This document shows, one piece after another, positions 1 to 5,809 of a stretch of 8,921 nucleotides of DNA (position 1 is its first letter; each line of letters opens with the position of its first letter). The notes under the pieces are model-generated. The model was given only the letters and a program-made list of their open reading frames with translations. It had not been told where the DNA came from and ran no database searches. Location: contig JAEEHG010000086.1 in NCBI GenBank assembly GCA_016280695.1, positions 1 through 8,921 on the forward strand. Reading direction: 5' to 3'. The DNA is from Solobacterium sp. Its GTDB lineage: Bacteria; Bacillota_I; Bacilli_A; Erysipelotrichales; Erysipelotrichaceae. A program made the translations under genes and the position numbers.

Positions 1-66
1 TATACCATTCTTCTGATGCTGAAGGATGCGGATCTCTGGCAGGGCGTACAGCCACGCCAGGATTAG
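1..66 (+). CDS. Possible C-terminal end of an upstream gene (partial)
   Basis: Frame 1 is open from the first base to a TAG at 64-66 and reads as 21 residues ending ...LWQGVQPRQD. The codons are ordinary for this genome and the peptide is plausibly helical, so it could be the tail of a gene that begins outside the window. If so, it ends 46 bases before the lipoprotein start, a spacing compatible with co-transcription. The stretch is too short for any family assignment, and frame 3 is also open here up to base 84, so chance remains possible. Confidence 0.3.
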   Translation, partial: YTILLMLKDADLWQGVQPRQD

Positions 67-112
67 ACCCGATTCCTTTTCTGTGATACAGTTTTTACGG
101 AGGAAAGACAAT

Positions 113-1360
113 ATGAGAAAAAAAGCTCTTGCGGCAGCTGTACTGGGTCTGTCCCTGGCAGCGTGCTCATCGGCTCCCAAGCCGAAAGATCTCCTTCTGA
201 AAGGACTTCAGAAAAACAGCGAACTGTCGTCCATGACTCTGGACGGTACCGTGAACATCAAGTTGTCCGCGGAGGGGCTTGATCTGGAAATCCCGGCCGA
301 CATGACGGTTATTGTCGATAAAAACGGAACCAAAGAAACAACGGATGACCGGTATTATATGACGATGTCCCTTTCCTTGATGGGAGAGTCGGTGCACACC
401 GAGATGTGGATGCAGGACGGCAAGATGTATTCGTTTAACGGCACAGACAGGTTCGTAACGGAACTGGGCGACGAAGCATTTGAACAGCCGGATATGGATC
501 CGGCGAAGATGGTTACCCTGCTTTTCAAGGATATAGATAAGGCGGTCGTCGAAAAGGATGGCGACAAGTCCATTCTGAATCTGCAGATCAGCAAGGAAGG
601 CATCCTGCAGATGTACCGGGAAGTACTGGAAAAAACACCTGATATCGAGGGCATTGACGAAATGCTGAGTACCCTGGAAGAAGGCATGAACCTGGTTGAA
701 TTCAATGACATGAAGATTACCGTGAACAAGGACGGCTATATCGAGCATGTTTATACGTCCGCTGCCGGTGAACTGGAAGGCGCCACCCTGGATATCGCGG
801 TTGATCTCGGGATCAAGGATATGAACACCGCGGTAATCCCGGATTTTGACCCGGCCCTGTTTACCGAATCATCAGCAGTGGAACTGCCGGAGTTCGATGA
901 AGATCCGCTGGAAAAGGACGATGCGGGTGAAGTTGAACTGGATGACTATACACTTGAAGTAACGTTTGACGACGGCACGGGCATCCGGGTTCATTCCCCG
1001 GAAGAGCAGGGGATCTACTGCTACTTTGATGATGAGCAGCAGGGTCTGTTCTTCTTCGATGATGAAGCCATTCTGGCCCAGGGCATGTTCCTTCCGCTCG
1101 AACTTGGTCAGCAGATCTATGATGAAGTGCTGGCGGATACGGAAAATTACCGGATTCTGGATGAACACAAAGCCGGAAAGAATATGACGGCTGATGTCCT
1201 CAGTGCCGTGGCTCTGAATGAGACAGACATCATGGAAAAAGACACGACATTCAGCATCTGCCTGTTCCCGGAAGAAGATCTGGGCCTGGTCATCTTCGGC
1301 GATATGGCCGAGGAAGACTATATTGCCCTGATCAAGGCGATTGTCTTTACGGAACTGTAA
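113..1360 (+). CDS. Lipoprotein with two domains, function unknown
   Basis: A 415-residue secreted protein predicted to be lipid-anchored on the outer face of the membrane. The N-terminus has a basic start (MRKK), a short hydrophobic stretch and a lipobox L15-A16-A17-C18, so Cys18 should be the lipidated residue after signal peptidase II cleavage. Residues about 25-250 alternate polar and hydrophobic positions and include 'YYMTMSLSLMG' and 'MWMQDGKMYSF', resembling the LolA/LppX-like beta-barrel-half fold seen in many Bacillota lipoproteins (DUF6612-type); this is a resemblance, not a firm assignment. A very acidic linker (about 250-272) precedes a second acidic domain of about 140 residues that I do not recognise. 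The ATG at 113 is chosen because GGAGGA lies at 99-104, eight bases upstream, and because the signal peptide begins there; the in-frame ATG at 26 would put 29 non-hydrophobic residues before the signal. The gene ends in a terminator shared with the convergent ion channel. Confidence 0.85.
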   Translation: MRKKALAAAVLGLSLAACSSAPKPKDLLLKGLQKNSELSSMTLDGTVNIKLSAEGLDLEIPADMTVIVDKNGTKETTDDRYYMTMSLSLMGESVHTEMWMQDGKMYSFNGTDRFVTELGDEAFEQPDMDPAKMVTLLFKDIDKAVVEKDGDKSILNLQISKEGILQMYREVLEKTPDIEGIDEMLSTLEEGMNLVEFNDMKITVNKDGYIEHVYTSAAGELEGATLDIAVDLGIKDMNTAVIPDFDPALFTESSAVELPEFDEDPLEKDDAGEVELDDYTLEVTFDDGTGIRVHSPEEQGIYCYFDDEQQGLFFFDDEAILAQGMFLPLELGQQIYDEVLADTENYRILDEHKAGKNMTADVLSAVALNETDIMEKDTTFSICLFPEEDLGLVIFGDMAEEDYIALIKAIVFTEL

Positions 1361-1370
1361 GAAAAACGGA

Positions 1371-1409
1371 AAAACCGCCGGGTGCACTGCACCGGGCGGT
1401 TTTCTTTTT
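1371..1409 (+). terminator. Bidirectional intrinsic terminator
   Basis: A nine-base stem AAAACCGCC (1371-1379) pairs with GGCGGTTTT (1395-1403), and the enclosed GGTG/CACC bases can extend it past a G-G mismatch. A T-rich run (TTTTCTTTTT) follows on the plus strand, and the A-rich bases 1361-1374 give the matching T-rich run on the minus strand. It therefore can end both the lipoprotein transcript and the convergent channel transcript, whose stop codon is at 1412. Confidence 0.85.
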
Positions 1410-1411
1410 GT

Positions 1412-3241
1412 TTACTCCTCGCTGATCACAATCAGCCGGTCGGTTTCGCCAAGAGTGATGGTTCCGGTGCTTTCCGCAAGAATCCGGAACGGGTTTTCTT
1501 TTGTTCTGATGCCCATCAGGATGGCCCCGGAAGCGTAGACCTGCCGGAGCAGCTGCTCGTATGTCAATTCCAGGCCGGCGACACCCAGCTCTTCCGGTGT
1601 TTTGAGGTATGCCTCGGAACCGACTTCGTCCAGAAGTTCCGTAAAGACCGGGGCCCGCCGGACGTCAGCCGAGATCTGGGCCAGCATCATGGAGGACAGG
1701 TCGGTGGCGACGATGAAGTCTTCGCTGTCCTGTGACGTGATCAGGTTCCGGTTGTTTTCACAGCGCATTTCCGCAGTGATGGTAAATTTCAGGCCGTGCC
1801 GTTTCTTCAGATTCCGCAGGCGGATGATCCGCAGCATGGTTTCAGTATCGGAATCTTCTTCCTTCTTGCGCCGGTCCGAGAGGATGCAGATATGCGCCGT
1901 ATTGCGGATCATGTCCAGCAGATTGCGGTCGGATTCCGTACTGCGGTAATCAGCGGTCAGTTCCGCCGCATATTCTTCATCTTCCGGGATGAAACTGCTC
2001 CGGTCCTGCGGGGACAGTCCGATCAGCCTGACCCGTTCAATGTTATCCGGGAATTCACGCAGGATTGTGCCGATGGAAGTGTTGATTCCGAATATGACGA
2101 CTTCAGGGATCTGTTTGAGGGGCACGGGTTCCGCCGGTTCCGGCAGGGCAATCTCAGCCGGCTTGTTCAGGATCAGGTCCCCGGGATCTTCCTCAAACAC
2201 GATGAGCGTATCATCTTTTTGAATCACGGTATCTGCCGGAGGATTGATCAGGGCCTGTTCATTCCGGTACAGCCCGGTGACAATCGCCTTGCGGGCCGCC
2301 AGCACGGCCGCGCCGAACGGCAGGCCGGCCAGCTCAGGCCGATCCTCGAAGTAGAATTCGTAGTTATCGAAGTCAATCATGTCCAGCAGGGCTTCATAGA
2401 TGCCGGTCTGGGTTGTGGAATGGGCGATGATCCGGGATACGACATCACCGGAGTGCAGCATGGTAATGCCGCTTTCCTTCATCATGTCGCGGGAGAAGAC
2501 GCGGGTATTGGAATCCATGGAAGCGACGATTTTCGGTCGCTGCCGGCTGTTCATCAGGAGGATTTCCACCGCCAGCAGAGTTTTGATCGTGCGGCCCTTG
2601 TCGCGGGTATGCAGGACCAGGGTGGAACAGTCGGGAATGTTGCAGCAGCGCAGAGCGTTGGAACTGGTCGTATCAGCCTTGATGGCGGTCAGGCGGATGT
2701 TTTTCGGAACGGTAATGTTCTTCCGGATGGCCTGTTCCATATCCTGACGCTCCATGTTTTCCACCACGACGATCGTCCGCCGGTCCTTTTCGGTTGCCTT
2801 GATCATTTCCTTCAGCAGGGCATACTCACCAATGCGGAAACCGAGCACTACAGTGTGGCCTTCCTCAATGATCTCCGGGTTATCCTGCTGCAAGGCAATG
2901 ATCTTGCCGCGCATGGTGCTGGAAAAGATACCGATCAGCATGCCGGTGAAGATCATGCCGGTCAGGCCCAGGATTGTATACAGGATGATATACAGCAGTG
3001 AGCCGGAGTCAGAAGACGGGAAGGAGGAGGACATGGCGGAACGGAGGTTATCCCAGAAGACCGCAATGACACTCTTGCCTTCGCTGTGGAGATGGAACAG
3101 CAATACGAGAACGGTGACGAATACTACGGAGGTCAGAACCATGGTCAGCAGCAGTTTGACCATGCTGGCAGTGCCTTCCGCCATGCGGTAATCCAGCCAG
3201 TAGCGGAATCTCTGTTTCAAAGTTGTCTTTCTGATAGTCAT
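1412..3241 (-). CDS. CASTOR/POLLUX-family ion channel with RCK-like domains
   Basis: A 609-residue membrane protein of the CASTOR/POLLUX (DMI1) ion channel family, whose plant members are nuclear-envelope cation channels; bacterial members are poorly characterised. Two hydrophobic helices (about 28-50 and 83-107) flank a pore-loop segment containing S77-D-S-G80 in the place of the plant ADAG/ADSG filter. The cytoplasmic part follows in family order. A first Rossmann/RCK-like domain starts at about 129 (HTVVLGFRIGEYALLKEM). Next is the conserved block 'GDVVSRIIAHSTTQTGIYEALLD' from about 265 and 'FYFEDRPELAGLPFG' near 297-310. A second Rossmann-like domain starts at about 380 (VVIFGIN), and the C-terminal block 'DLSSMMLAQISADV' to 'EAYLKTPEELG' lies at about 514-553. 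These blocks align by eye with plant DMI1. The role is probably ion homeostasis across the cell membrane gated by a cytoplasmic ligand; ion and ligand cannot be read from sequence. The ATG at 3241 is preferred over an in-frame TTG at 3268. It is transcribed separately from the upstream glutaredoxin-like gene. Confidence 0.88.
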   Translation of the reverse strand: MTIRKTTLKQRFRYWLDYRMAEGTASMVKLLLTMVLTSVVFVTVLVLLFHLHSEGKSVIAVFWDNLRSAMSSSFPSSDSGSLLYIILYTILGLTGMIFTGMLIGIFSSTMRGKIIALQQDNPEIIEEGHTVVLGFRIGEYALLKEMIKATEKDRRTIVVVENMERQDMEQAIRKNITVPKNIRLTAIKADTTSSNALRCCNIPDCSTLVLHTRDKGRTIKTLLAVEILLMNSRQRPKIVASMDSNTRVFSRDMMKESGITMLHSGDVVSRIIAHSTTQTGIYEALLDMIDFDNYEFYFEDRPELAGLPFGAAVLAARKAIVTGLYRNEQALINPPADTVIQKDDTLIVFEEDPGDLILNKPAEIALPEPAEPVPLKQIPEVVIFGINTSIGTILREFPDNIERVRLIGLSPQDRSSFIPEDEEYAAELTADYRSTESDRNLLDMIRNTAHICILSDRRKKEEDSDTETMLRIIRLRNLKKRHGLKFTITAEMRCENNRNLITSQDSEDFIVATDLSSMMLAQISADVRRAPVFTELLDEVGSEAYLKTPEELGVAGLELTYEQLLRQVYASGAILMGIRTKENPFRILAESTGTITLGETDRLIVISEE

Positions 3242-3243
3242 CC

Positions 3244-3250
3244 CCTCCTT
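3244..3250 (-). promoter_or_regulatory. Ribosome binding site of the ion channel gene, unusually close to the start
   Basis: On the minus strand AAGGAGG (bases 3250 down to 3244) is followed by only two G bases before the ATG at 3241-3239. The usual gap is five to nine bases. The only other nearby in-frame start is TTG at 3268, which has just a weak AAGAGA-like sequence upstream, so I keep the ATG. The short gap may lower translation of this channel. No convincing -35/-10 pair was found between this site and base 3340. Confidence 0.6.
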
Positions 3251-3340
3251 TTCACAGGACAGAACCAATGAAATCTCTTTCTCTATTCATGATATAGTAA
3301 AAACCCGTAAGTGCGCATGCCAGTGGGGAAACCGCCGCAT

Positions 3341-3368
3341 AAAAAAACCCGGTACCTGCCGGACCGGG
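3341..3368 (-). terminator. Intrinsic terminator of the glutaredoxin-like gene
   Basis: CCCGGT (3348-3353) pairs with ACCGGG (3363-3368) around a nine-base loop. Read on the minus strand, the stem is followed by seven T bases (3347-3341). It lies just after the stop codon of the glutaredoxin-like gene (3378-3380) and separates it from the channel gene downstream. Confidence 0.85.
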
Positions 3369-3377
3369 CTGTCCTGT

Positions 3378-3665
3378 TTACCGGAATGAGAAGTCAGCGT
3401 CAATACCGATGGATTCCAGGACCATCTTGTAGTCTCTGGTAAATGTGCCGTCCGGCATCTTGATCAGCGGGAAGCCGATGCTCATGGTGCCGTGCAGGCC
3501 GTCGAAGCAGGCTTCTGTATCACGCAGATACATGAATTCCTTGAGCAGGGTGATGGAACCGGTGACGTTGATAAACACCGGCATGTAATGATTTGAAGTC
3601 AGAATGTTCAGAAAAGCAAGTGTGCCCGGGCAGACATTGCTGCCGTAAACGGTTATTTTTTCCAT
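3378..3665 (-). CDS. Glutaredoxin-like thioredoxin-fold protein with a monothiol CPGT motif
   Basis: A 95-residue cytoplasmic protein with the compact layout of a glutaredoxin: a first strand (KITVYGSNV) leading into C12-P-G-T15, a second strand around 29-35 (PVFINVT), and the segment 'GFPLIKMPDG' (64-73) where Pro66 is in the position of the conserved cis-proline. The second active-site Cys of a dithiol glutaredoxin is replaced by Thr15; the only other Cys is Cys53. It could be a thiol-disulfide or deglutathionylation enzyme, or a monothiol protein handling another low-molecular-weight thiol, but the typical CGFS of iron-sulfur glutaredoxins is absent. The start is supported by AGGAGG eight bases upstream, and a strong extended -10 promoter lies about 30 bases before the ATG. 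The family is fairly sure; the substrate is not known. Confidence 0.75.
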   Translation of the reverse strand: MEKITVYGSNVCPGTLAFLNILTSNHYMPVFINVTGSITLLKEFMYLRDTEACFDGLHGTMSIGFPLIKMPDGTFTRDYKMVLESIGIDADFSFR

Positions 3666-3690
3666 GGATTATTCCTCCTGTTGTAAGCAG

Positions 3691-3718
3691 ATTATATCAT
3701 GCAGGAATGACGTTTGAA
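3691..3718 (-). promoter_or_regulatory. Promoter of the glutaredoxin-like gene
   Basis: On the minus strand a perfect TATAAT (3696-3691) is preceded by a TGA extended -10 element. TTCAAA (3718-3713), four of six matches to the -35 consensus, lies 16 bases upstream. The expected start of transcription near 3684 leaves a leader of about 20 bases containing the ribosome binding site. Confidence 0.75.
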
Positions 3719-3778
3719 TAAACTACCCGATAGGGGGAGAAATGTCTCGATATTTTAAGAGATTTGCATAAAAAAACG

Positions 3779-3787
3779 TGTTACATT
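3779..3787 (+). promoter_or_regulatory. Candidate extended -10 promoter of the CW_7 repeat gene
   Basis: TGT followed by TACATT (3782-3787) is an extended -10 element matching four of six positions. A TTTGCA/TTGCAT sequence at 3763-3769 sits too close for a normal -35 to this box, though it could serve an overlapping weaker box (ATTAAT, 3785-3790). The bases upstream are AT-rich. The leader would be about 40 bases and holds a short palindrome TTCAA-A-TTGAA at 3811-3821, directly against the ribosome binding site AAGGAGG (3820-3826, seven bases before the ATG). Confidence 0.4.
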
Positions 3788-3833
3788 AATTACAGAAGGA
3801 TCTCTTGAGTTTCAAATTGAAGGAGGAAATATC

Positions 3834-4550
3834 ATGGCATTGAAAGATCTGTTCAAGAAGAAGGACACAAACGACGCTACACAGAGCGCCAGCGGCGTAA
3901 CTGCTGCTGACATCGCTGCTCTCGGCAAGAAGAAGGACGACAAGAAGGAAGAAGTCAAGCCGGCCCCGGCACCTGTTAAACCGGCTGCTACAGCAGTCAA
4001 GCCTGCCGCTACTGTTGTCAAGCCTGCCGTTAAGCCGGCCGCTGCGCCGATCAAGCCGGCGGTTACCGTCAAGCCGGCTGCTCCGGCCCTCAAGGCTGTC
4101 GATGTCGTTGCCAAGGAAGTCATTCACGGCGACTGGGGCAATGGTGAAGAACGCAAAGAAAAGCTGACCGCTGCCGGTTATGACTATGCAACGGTCCAGG
4201 CCAAGGTCAACGAAATCATGTCCGGCAAGGCTGCTCCGGCTGCCGGCCTGAAGGCCCTTGATGTTGTTGCCAAGGAAGTTATCCGCGGTGACTGGGGCAA
4301 TGGTGAAGACCGCAAGCAGAAGCTGGCCGCTGCCGGTTATGACTATGCGGCTGTCCAGGCCAAGGTCAATGAACTGATGTCCGGTGCTGCACCGGCTGCC
4401 GCTCCGGCTGCGCTGAAGCCGCTGGAAGAGGTTGCCAAGGAAGTCATCCGCGGCAACTGGGGCAATGGCCAGGAAAGAAAAGACAAGCTGACAGCTGCCG
4501 GTTATGACTATGCCGCTGTTCAGGCAAAAGTCAACGAACTGCTCAAATAA
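3834..4550 (+). CDS. Three-repeat CW_7 (Cpl-7-type) protein without enzyme domain or signal peptide
   Basis: A 238-residue protein. Residues 1-10 (MALKDLFKKK) form a short basic amphipathic segment. Residues 11-40 are charged and polar, 41-86 form a repetitive Lys-Pro-Ala-Val linker, and the rest is three copies of a CW_7 (Cpl-7) module at 87-129, 140-182 and 195-237. Each copy carries the family signature VAKEVI-x-G-(D/N)-WGNG, then (E/D)RK-x-KL-x-AAGYDYA, then VQAKVNE. In phage endolysins such as Cpl-7 this module binds muropeptide units of the bacterial wall (known for the family). Here there is no lysozyme, amidase or peptidase domain, no hydrophobic signal peptide, no membrane helix and no LPXTG anchor, so location and role are open. 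A wall- or muropeptide-binding scaffold, or a protein released by lysis, are possible. Codon use (many GCT, AAG, GTC; Arg mostly CGC rather than CGG) differs from neighbours and suggests high expression. Start supported by AAGGAGG at 3820-3826. Transcribed alone, with a terminator after it. Confidence 0.85.
   Translation: MALKDLFKKKDTNDATQSASGVTAADIAALGKKKDDKKEEVKPAPAPVKPAATAVKPAATVVKPAVKPAAAPIKPAVTVKPAAPALKAVDVVAKEVIHGDWGNGEERKEKLTAAGYDYATVQAKVNEIMSGKAAPAAGLKALDVVAKEVIRGDWGNGEDRKQKLAAAGYDYAAVQAKVNELMSGAAPAAAPAALKPLEEVAKEVIRGNWGNGQERKDKLTAAGYDYAAVQAKVNELLK
4092..4544 (+). repeat. Three tandem in-frame CW_7 coding repeats
   Basis: Units at about 4092-4220, 4251-4379 and 4416-4544, each 129 bases, spaced 159 and 165 bases start to start and joined by Ala-Pro-rich spacers. 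The DNA is very similar between copies, with long identical stretches such as GACTGGGGCAATGGTGAAG in units 1 and 2 and CTGCCGGTTATGACTATG in all three. This points to recent duplication or ongoing gene conversion. Confidence 0.9.
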
Positions 4551-4588
4551 ACATATAATTCAGAAAGCATTTACGATCTGAGATCCTC

Positions 4589-4610
4589 GGCAGCCTGCGG
4601 GCTGCCTTTT
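4589..4610 (+). terminator. Intrinsic terminator of the CW_7 repeat gene
   Basis: GGCAGCC (4589-4595) pairs perfectly with GGCTGCC (4600-4606) around a TGCG tetraloop and is followed by TTTTATAT. It starts 38 bases after the CW_7 stop codon. The T run is short, so some read-through into the lactate dehydrogenase gene is possible. Confidence 0.75.
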
Positions 4611-4628
4611 ATATAAGGGGCGTATTCG

Positions 4629-4657
4629 TTGATACCAAAGGGTACATATGTAAGAAT
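4629..4657 (+). promoter_or_regulatory. Candidate promoter of the D-lactate dehydrogenase gene
   Basis: TTGATA (4629-4634, five of six matches) is followed after 17 bases by AAGAAT (4652-4657, four of six), with a TGT extended -10 element at 4649-4651. Transcription would begin near 4664, upstream of the palindrome at 4679-4694. Confidence 0.5.
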
Positions 4658-4678
4658 GGCAGAGGGACAGATATACCA

Positions 4679-4694
4679 TTCCTGTATACAGGAA
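4679..4694 (+). promoter_or_regulatory. 16-bp perfect palindrome, candidate operator
   Basis: TTCCTGTATACAGGAA is a perfect inverted repeat with no central gap. It lies about 20 bases after the predicted -10 box and directly against the ribosome binding site AAGGAGG (4695-4701) of the lactate dehydrogenase gene. A bound dimeric repressor here would block transcription. The TGTATACA core is the style of some GntR-type operators, but the regulator cannot be named. An RNA hairpin is less likely because the palindrome has no loop bases. Confidence 0.5.
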
Positions 4695-4705
4695 AAGGAG
4701 GATAT

Positions 4706-5740
4706 ATGAAAATTGCATTTTTTGATACAAAGCCTTATGACAGACCGGCTTTTGAAAAGTACGGAAAAGAAAACGGCCTGGATATCCGTTTCTTTGAGAC
4801 ACGTCTGACCGAAGAAACCGCTGCCCTGGCAGAAGGGTGTGAGGTGGTGTGTGTTTTTGTCAATGATACGGTCAACGCCGCGGTGATTGACCGGCTGTAC
4901 GCGGCCGGGGTGAAGCTGATTGCCCTGCGTTCTGCCGGATACAACAATGTGGATGTACGGCACGCGTTCGGTAAAATCCATGTTGTGCATGTACCGGCTT
5001 ATTCACCGTATTCCGTGGCAGAACATGCCATGGCGCTGCTGCTGACGTCCGTGCGGCGGATTCACAAAGCCTACAACCGGACCCGGGAGTTCAATTTCTC
5101 CCTGAACGGGCTGACCGGCTTTGACCTGCACGGCAAGACGGTCGGCGTGATCGGGACCGGCAAGATCGGCATGATCTTCGCGGATATCTGCCGGGGCTTC
5201 GGCATGCGGGTGCTGGCGTATGACAGGTTCCCGAAGCCGGACAGCGGGATCGAATATGCGGAGCTGGATGAAGTGCTGAAGGAAAGCGACATCATCTCCC
5301 TGCACTGCCCGCTGACTGAAGAAACCCGGCATATGATCGATGACCGGGCCATCGGTCTGATGAAAAAGGGTGTTGTTCTGATCAATACATCGCGCGGGGC
5401 CCTGGTGGATGCGGAAGCCCTGCTGAACGGCATCAAGGAACGGAAAATCGGGGCGGCCTGTCTGGATGTCTATGAAGAGGAAGCGGATATCTTCTTCAAC
5501 GACCTGTCCGGGCACATCATGAGTGATGACGTGCTGGCCCGGCTGATCTCGATGCCCAATGTCATCGTGACATCGCACCAGGCATTCCTGACCGAGGAAG
5601 CACTGAACAATATTGCCGAAACAACGGTGAACAATATCCTGTCATATTTTCGCAGTGACGGGATCTGTGACAATGAACTGTGCTACCGGTGCGGGCATAT
5701 TGAAGAGTGCCGCCGGGAACGCCGGCAGCGCTGTTTCTGA
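4706..5740 (+). CDS. ldhA: D-lactate dehydrogenase (LdhA type) with a Cys-rich C-terminal tail
   Basis: A 344-residue NAD-dependent enzyme of the D-isomer 2-hydroxyacid dehydrogenase family, reducing pyruvate to D-lactate and recycling NADH in fermentation; it acts in the cytoplasm. Similarity to Escherichia coli LdhA runs end to end, for example 'NRTREFNFSLNGLTGFDLHGK' minus its ends, 'SLHCPLT', 'NTSRGALVD' and 'HQAFLTEEAL'. The nucleotide-binding motif G150-T-G-K-I-G155 and the catalytic triad Arg230, Glu259 and His291 are present with family spacing (29 and 32 residues). E. coli LdhA ends at the NEL-V point; this protein has NEL at 323-325 and continues for 19 residues with Cys326, Cys329, Cys335 and Cys343, after Cys321. 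That tail could be a metal site or redox switch (inference). The ATG follows AAGGAGG with a rather short four-base gap. It is a single-gene unit with its own candidate promoter, palindrome and terminator. Another 2-hydroxyacid substrate cannot be excluded. Confidence 0.9.
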   Translation: MKIAFFDTKPYDRPAFEKYGKENGLDIRFFETRLTEETAALAEGCEVVCVFVNDTVNAAVIDRLYAAGVKLIALRSAGYNNVDVRHAFGKIHVVHVPAYSPYSVAEHAMALLLTSVRRIHKAYNRTREFNFSLNGLTGFDLHGKTVGVIGTGKIGMIFADICRGFGMRVLAYDRFPKPDSGIEYAELDEVLKESDIISLHCPLTEETRHMIDDRAIGLMKKGVVLINTSRGALVDAEALLNGIKERKIGAACLDVYEEEADIFFNDLSGHIMSDDVLARLISMPNVIVTSHQAFLTEEALNNIAETTVNNILSYFRSDGICDNELCYRCGHIEECRRERRQRCF

Positions 5741-5770
5741 CATATCCGAGTCCTGCCGTGATGCCTGCAT

Positions 5771-5808
5771 AAAAAAAGAGATCCTCACCCTGCGGTGAAG
5801 ATCTTTTT
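5771..5808 (+). terminator. Bidirectional intrinsic terminator
   Basis: AGATC (5779-5783) and TCACC (5785-5789) pair with GGTGA (5794-5798) and GATCT (5800-5804), interrupted by one C-A mismatch, around a CTGC loop. Five T bases (5804-5808) follow on the plus strand and seven A bases (5771-5777) give a T run on the minus strand. It serves the lactate dehydrogenase and the convergent FMN protein gene, whose stop codon is at 5810-5812. Confidence 0.85.
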
Positions 5809-5809
5809 C

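Noticed and set aside
64..92. Possible promoter TAGACC - 17 bases - TACAGT with TGA
   Set aside because: Transcription would start at about base 99, on the ribosome binding site itself, leaving too little leader; a promoter further upstream or in the preceding gene is more likely.
26..112. N-terminal extension of the lipoprotein from the ATG at 26
   Set aside because: It would place 29 polar residues before the lipoprotein signal, and the GGAGGA site at 99-104 points to the ATG at 113.
1796..3001. 401-codon plus-strand open frame opposite the channel gene
   Set aside because: It is antisense to a well-supported family member, has no ribosome binding site and no recognisable domain; its His/Gln/Asp-rich translation is typical of a shadow frame.
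3786..4127. Repetitive minus-strand open frames opposite the CW_7 gene
   Set aside because: They arise from the Lys-Pro-Ala linker read backwards; the plus frame carries clear CW_7 modules and a good ribosome binding site.
4092..4544. CRISPR-like array
   Set aside because: The three direct repeats are coding, much longer than CRISPR repeats, and have similar rather than unique spacers.
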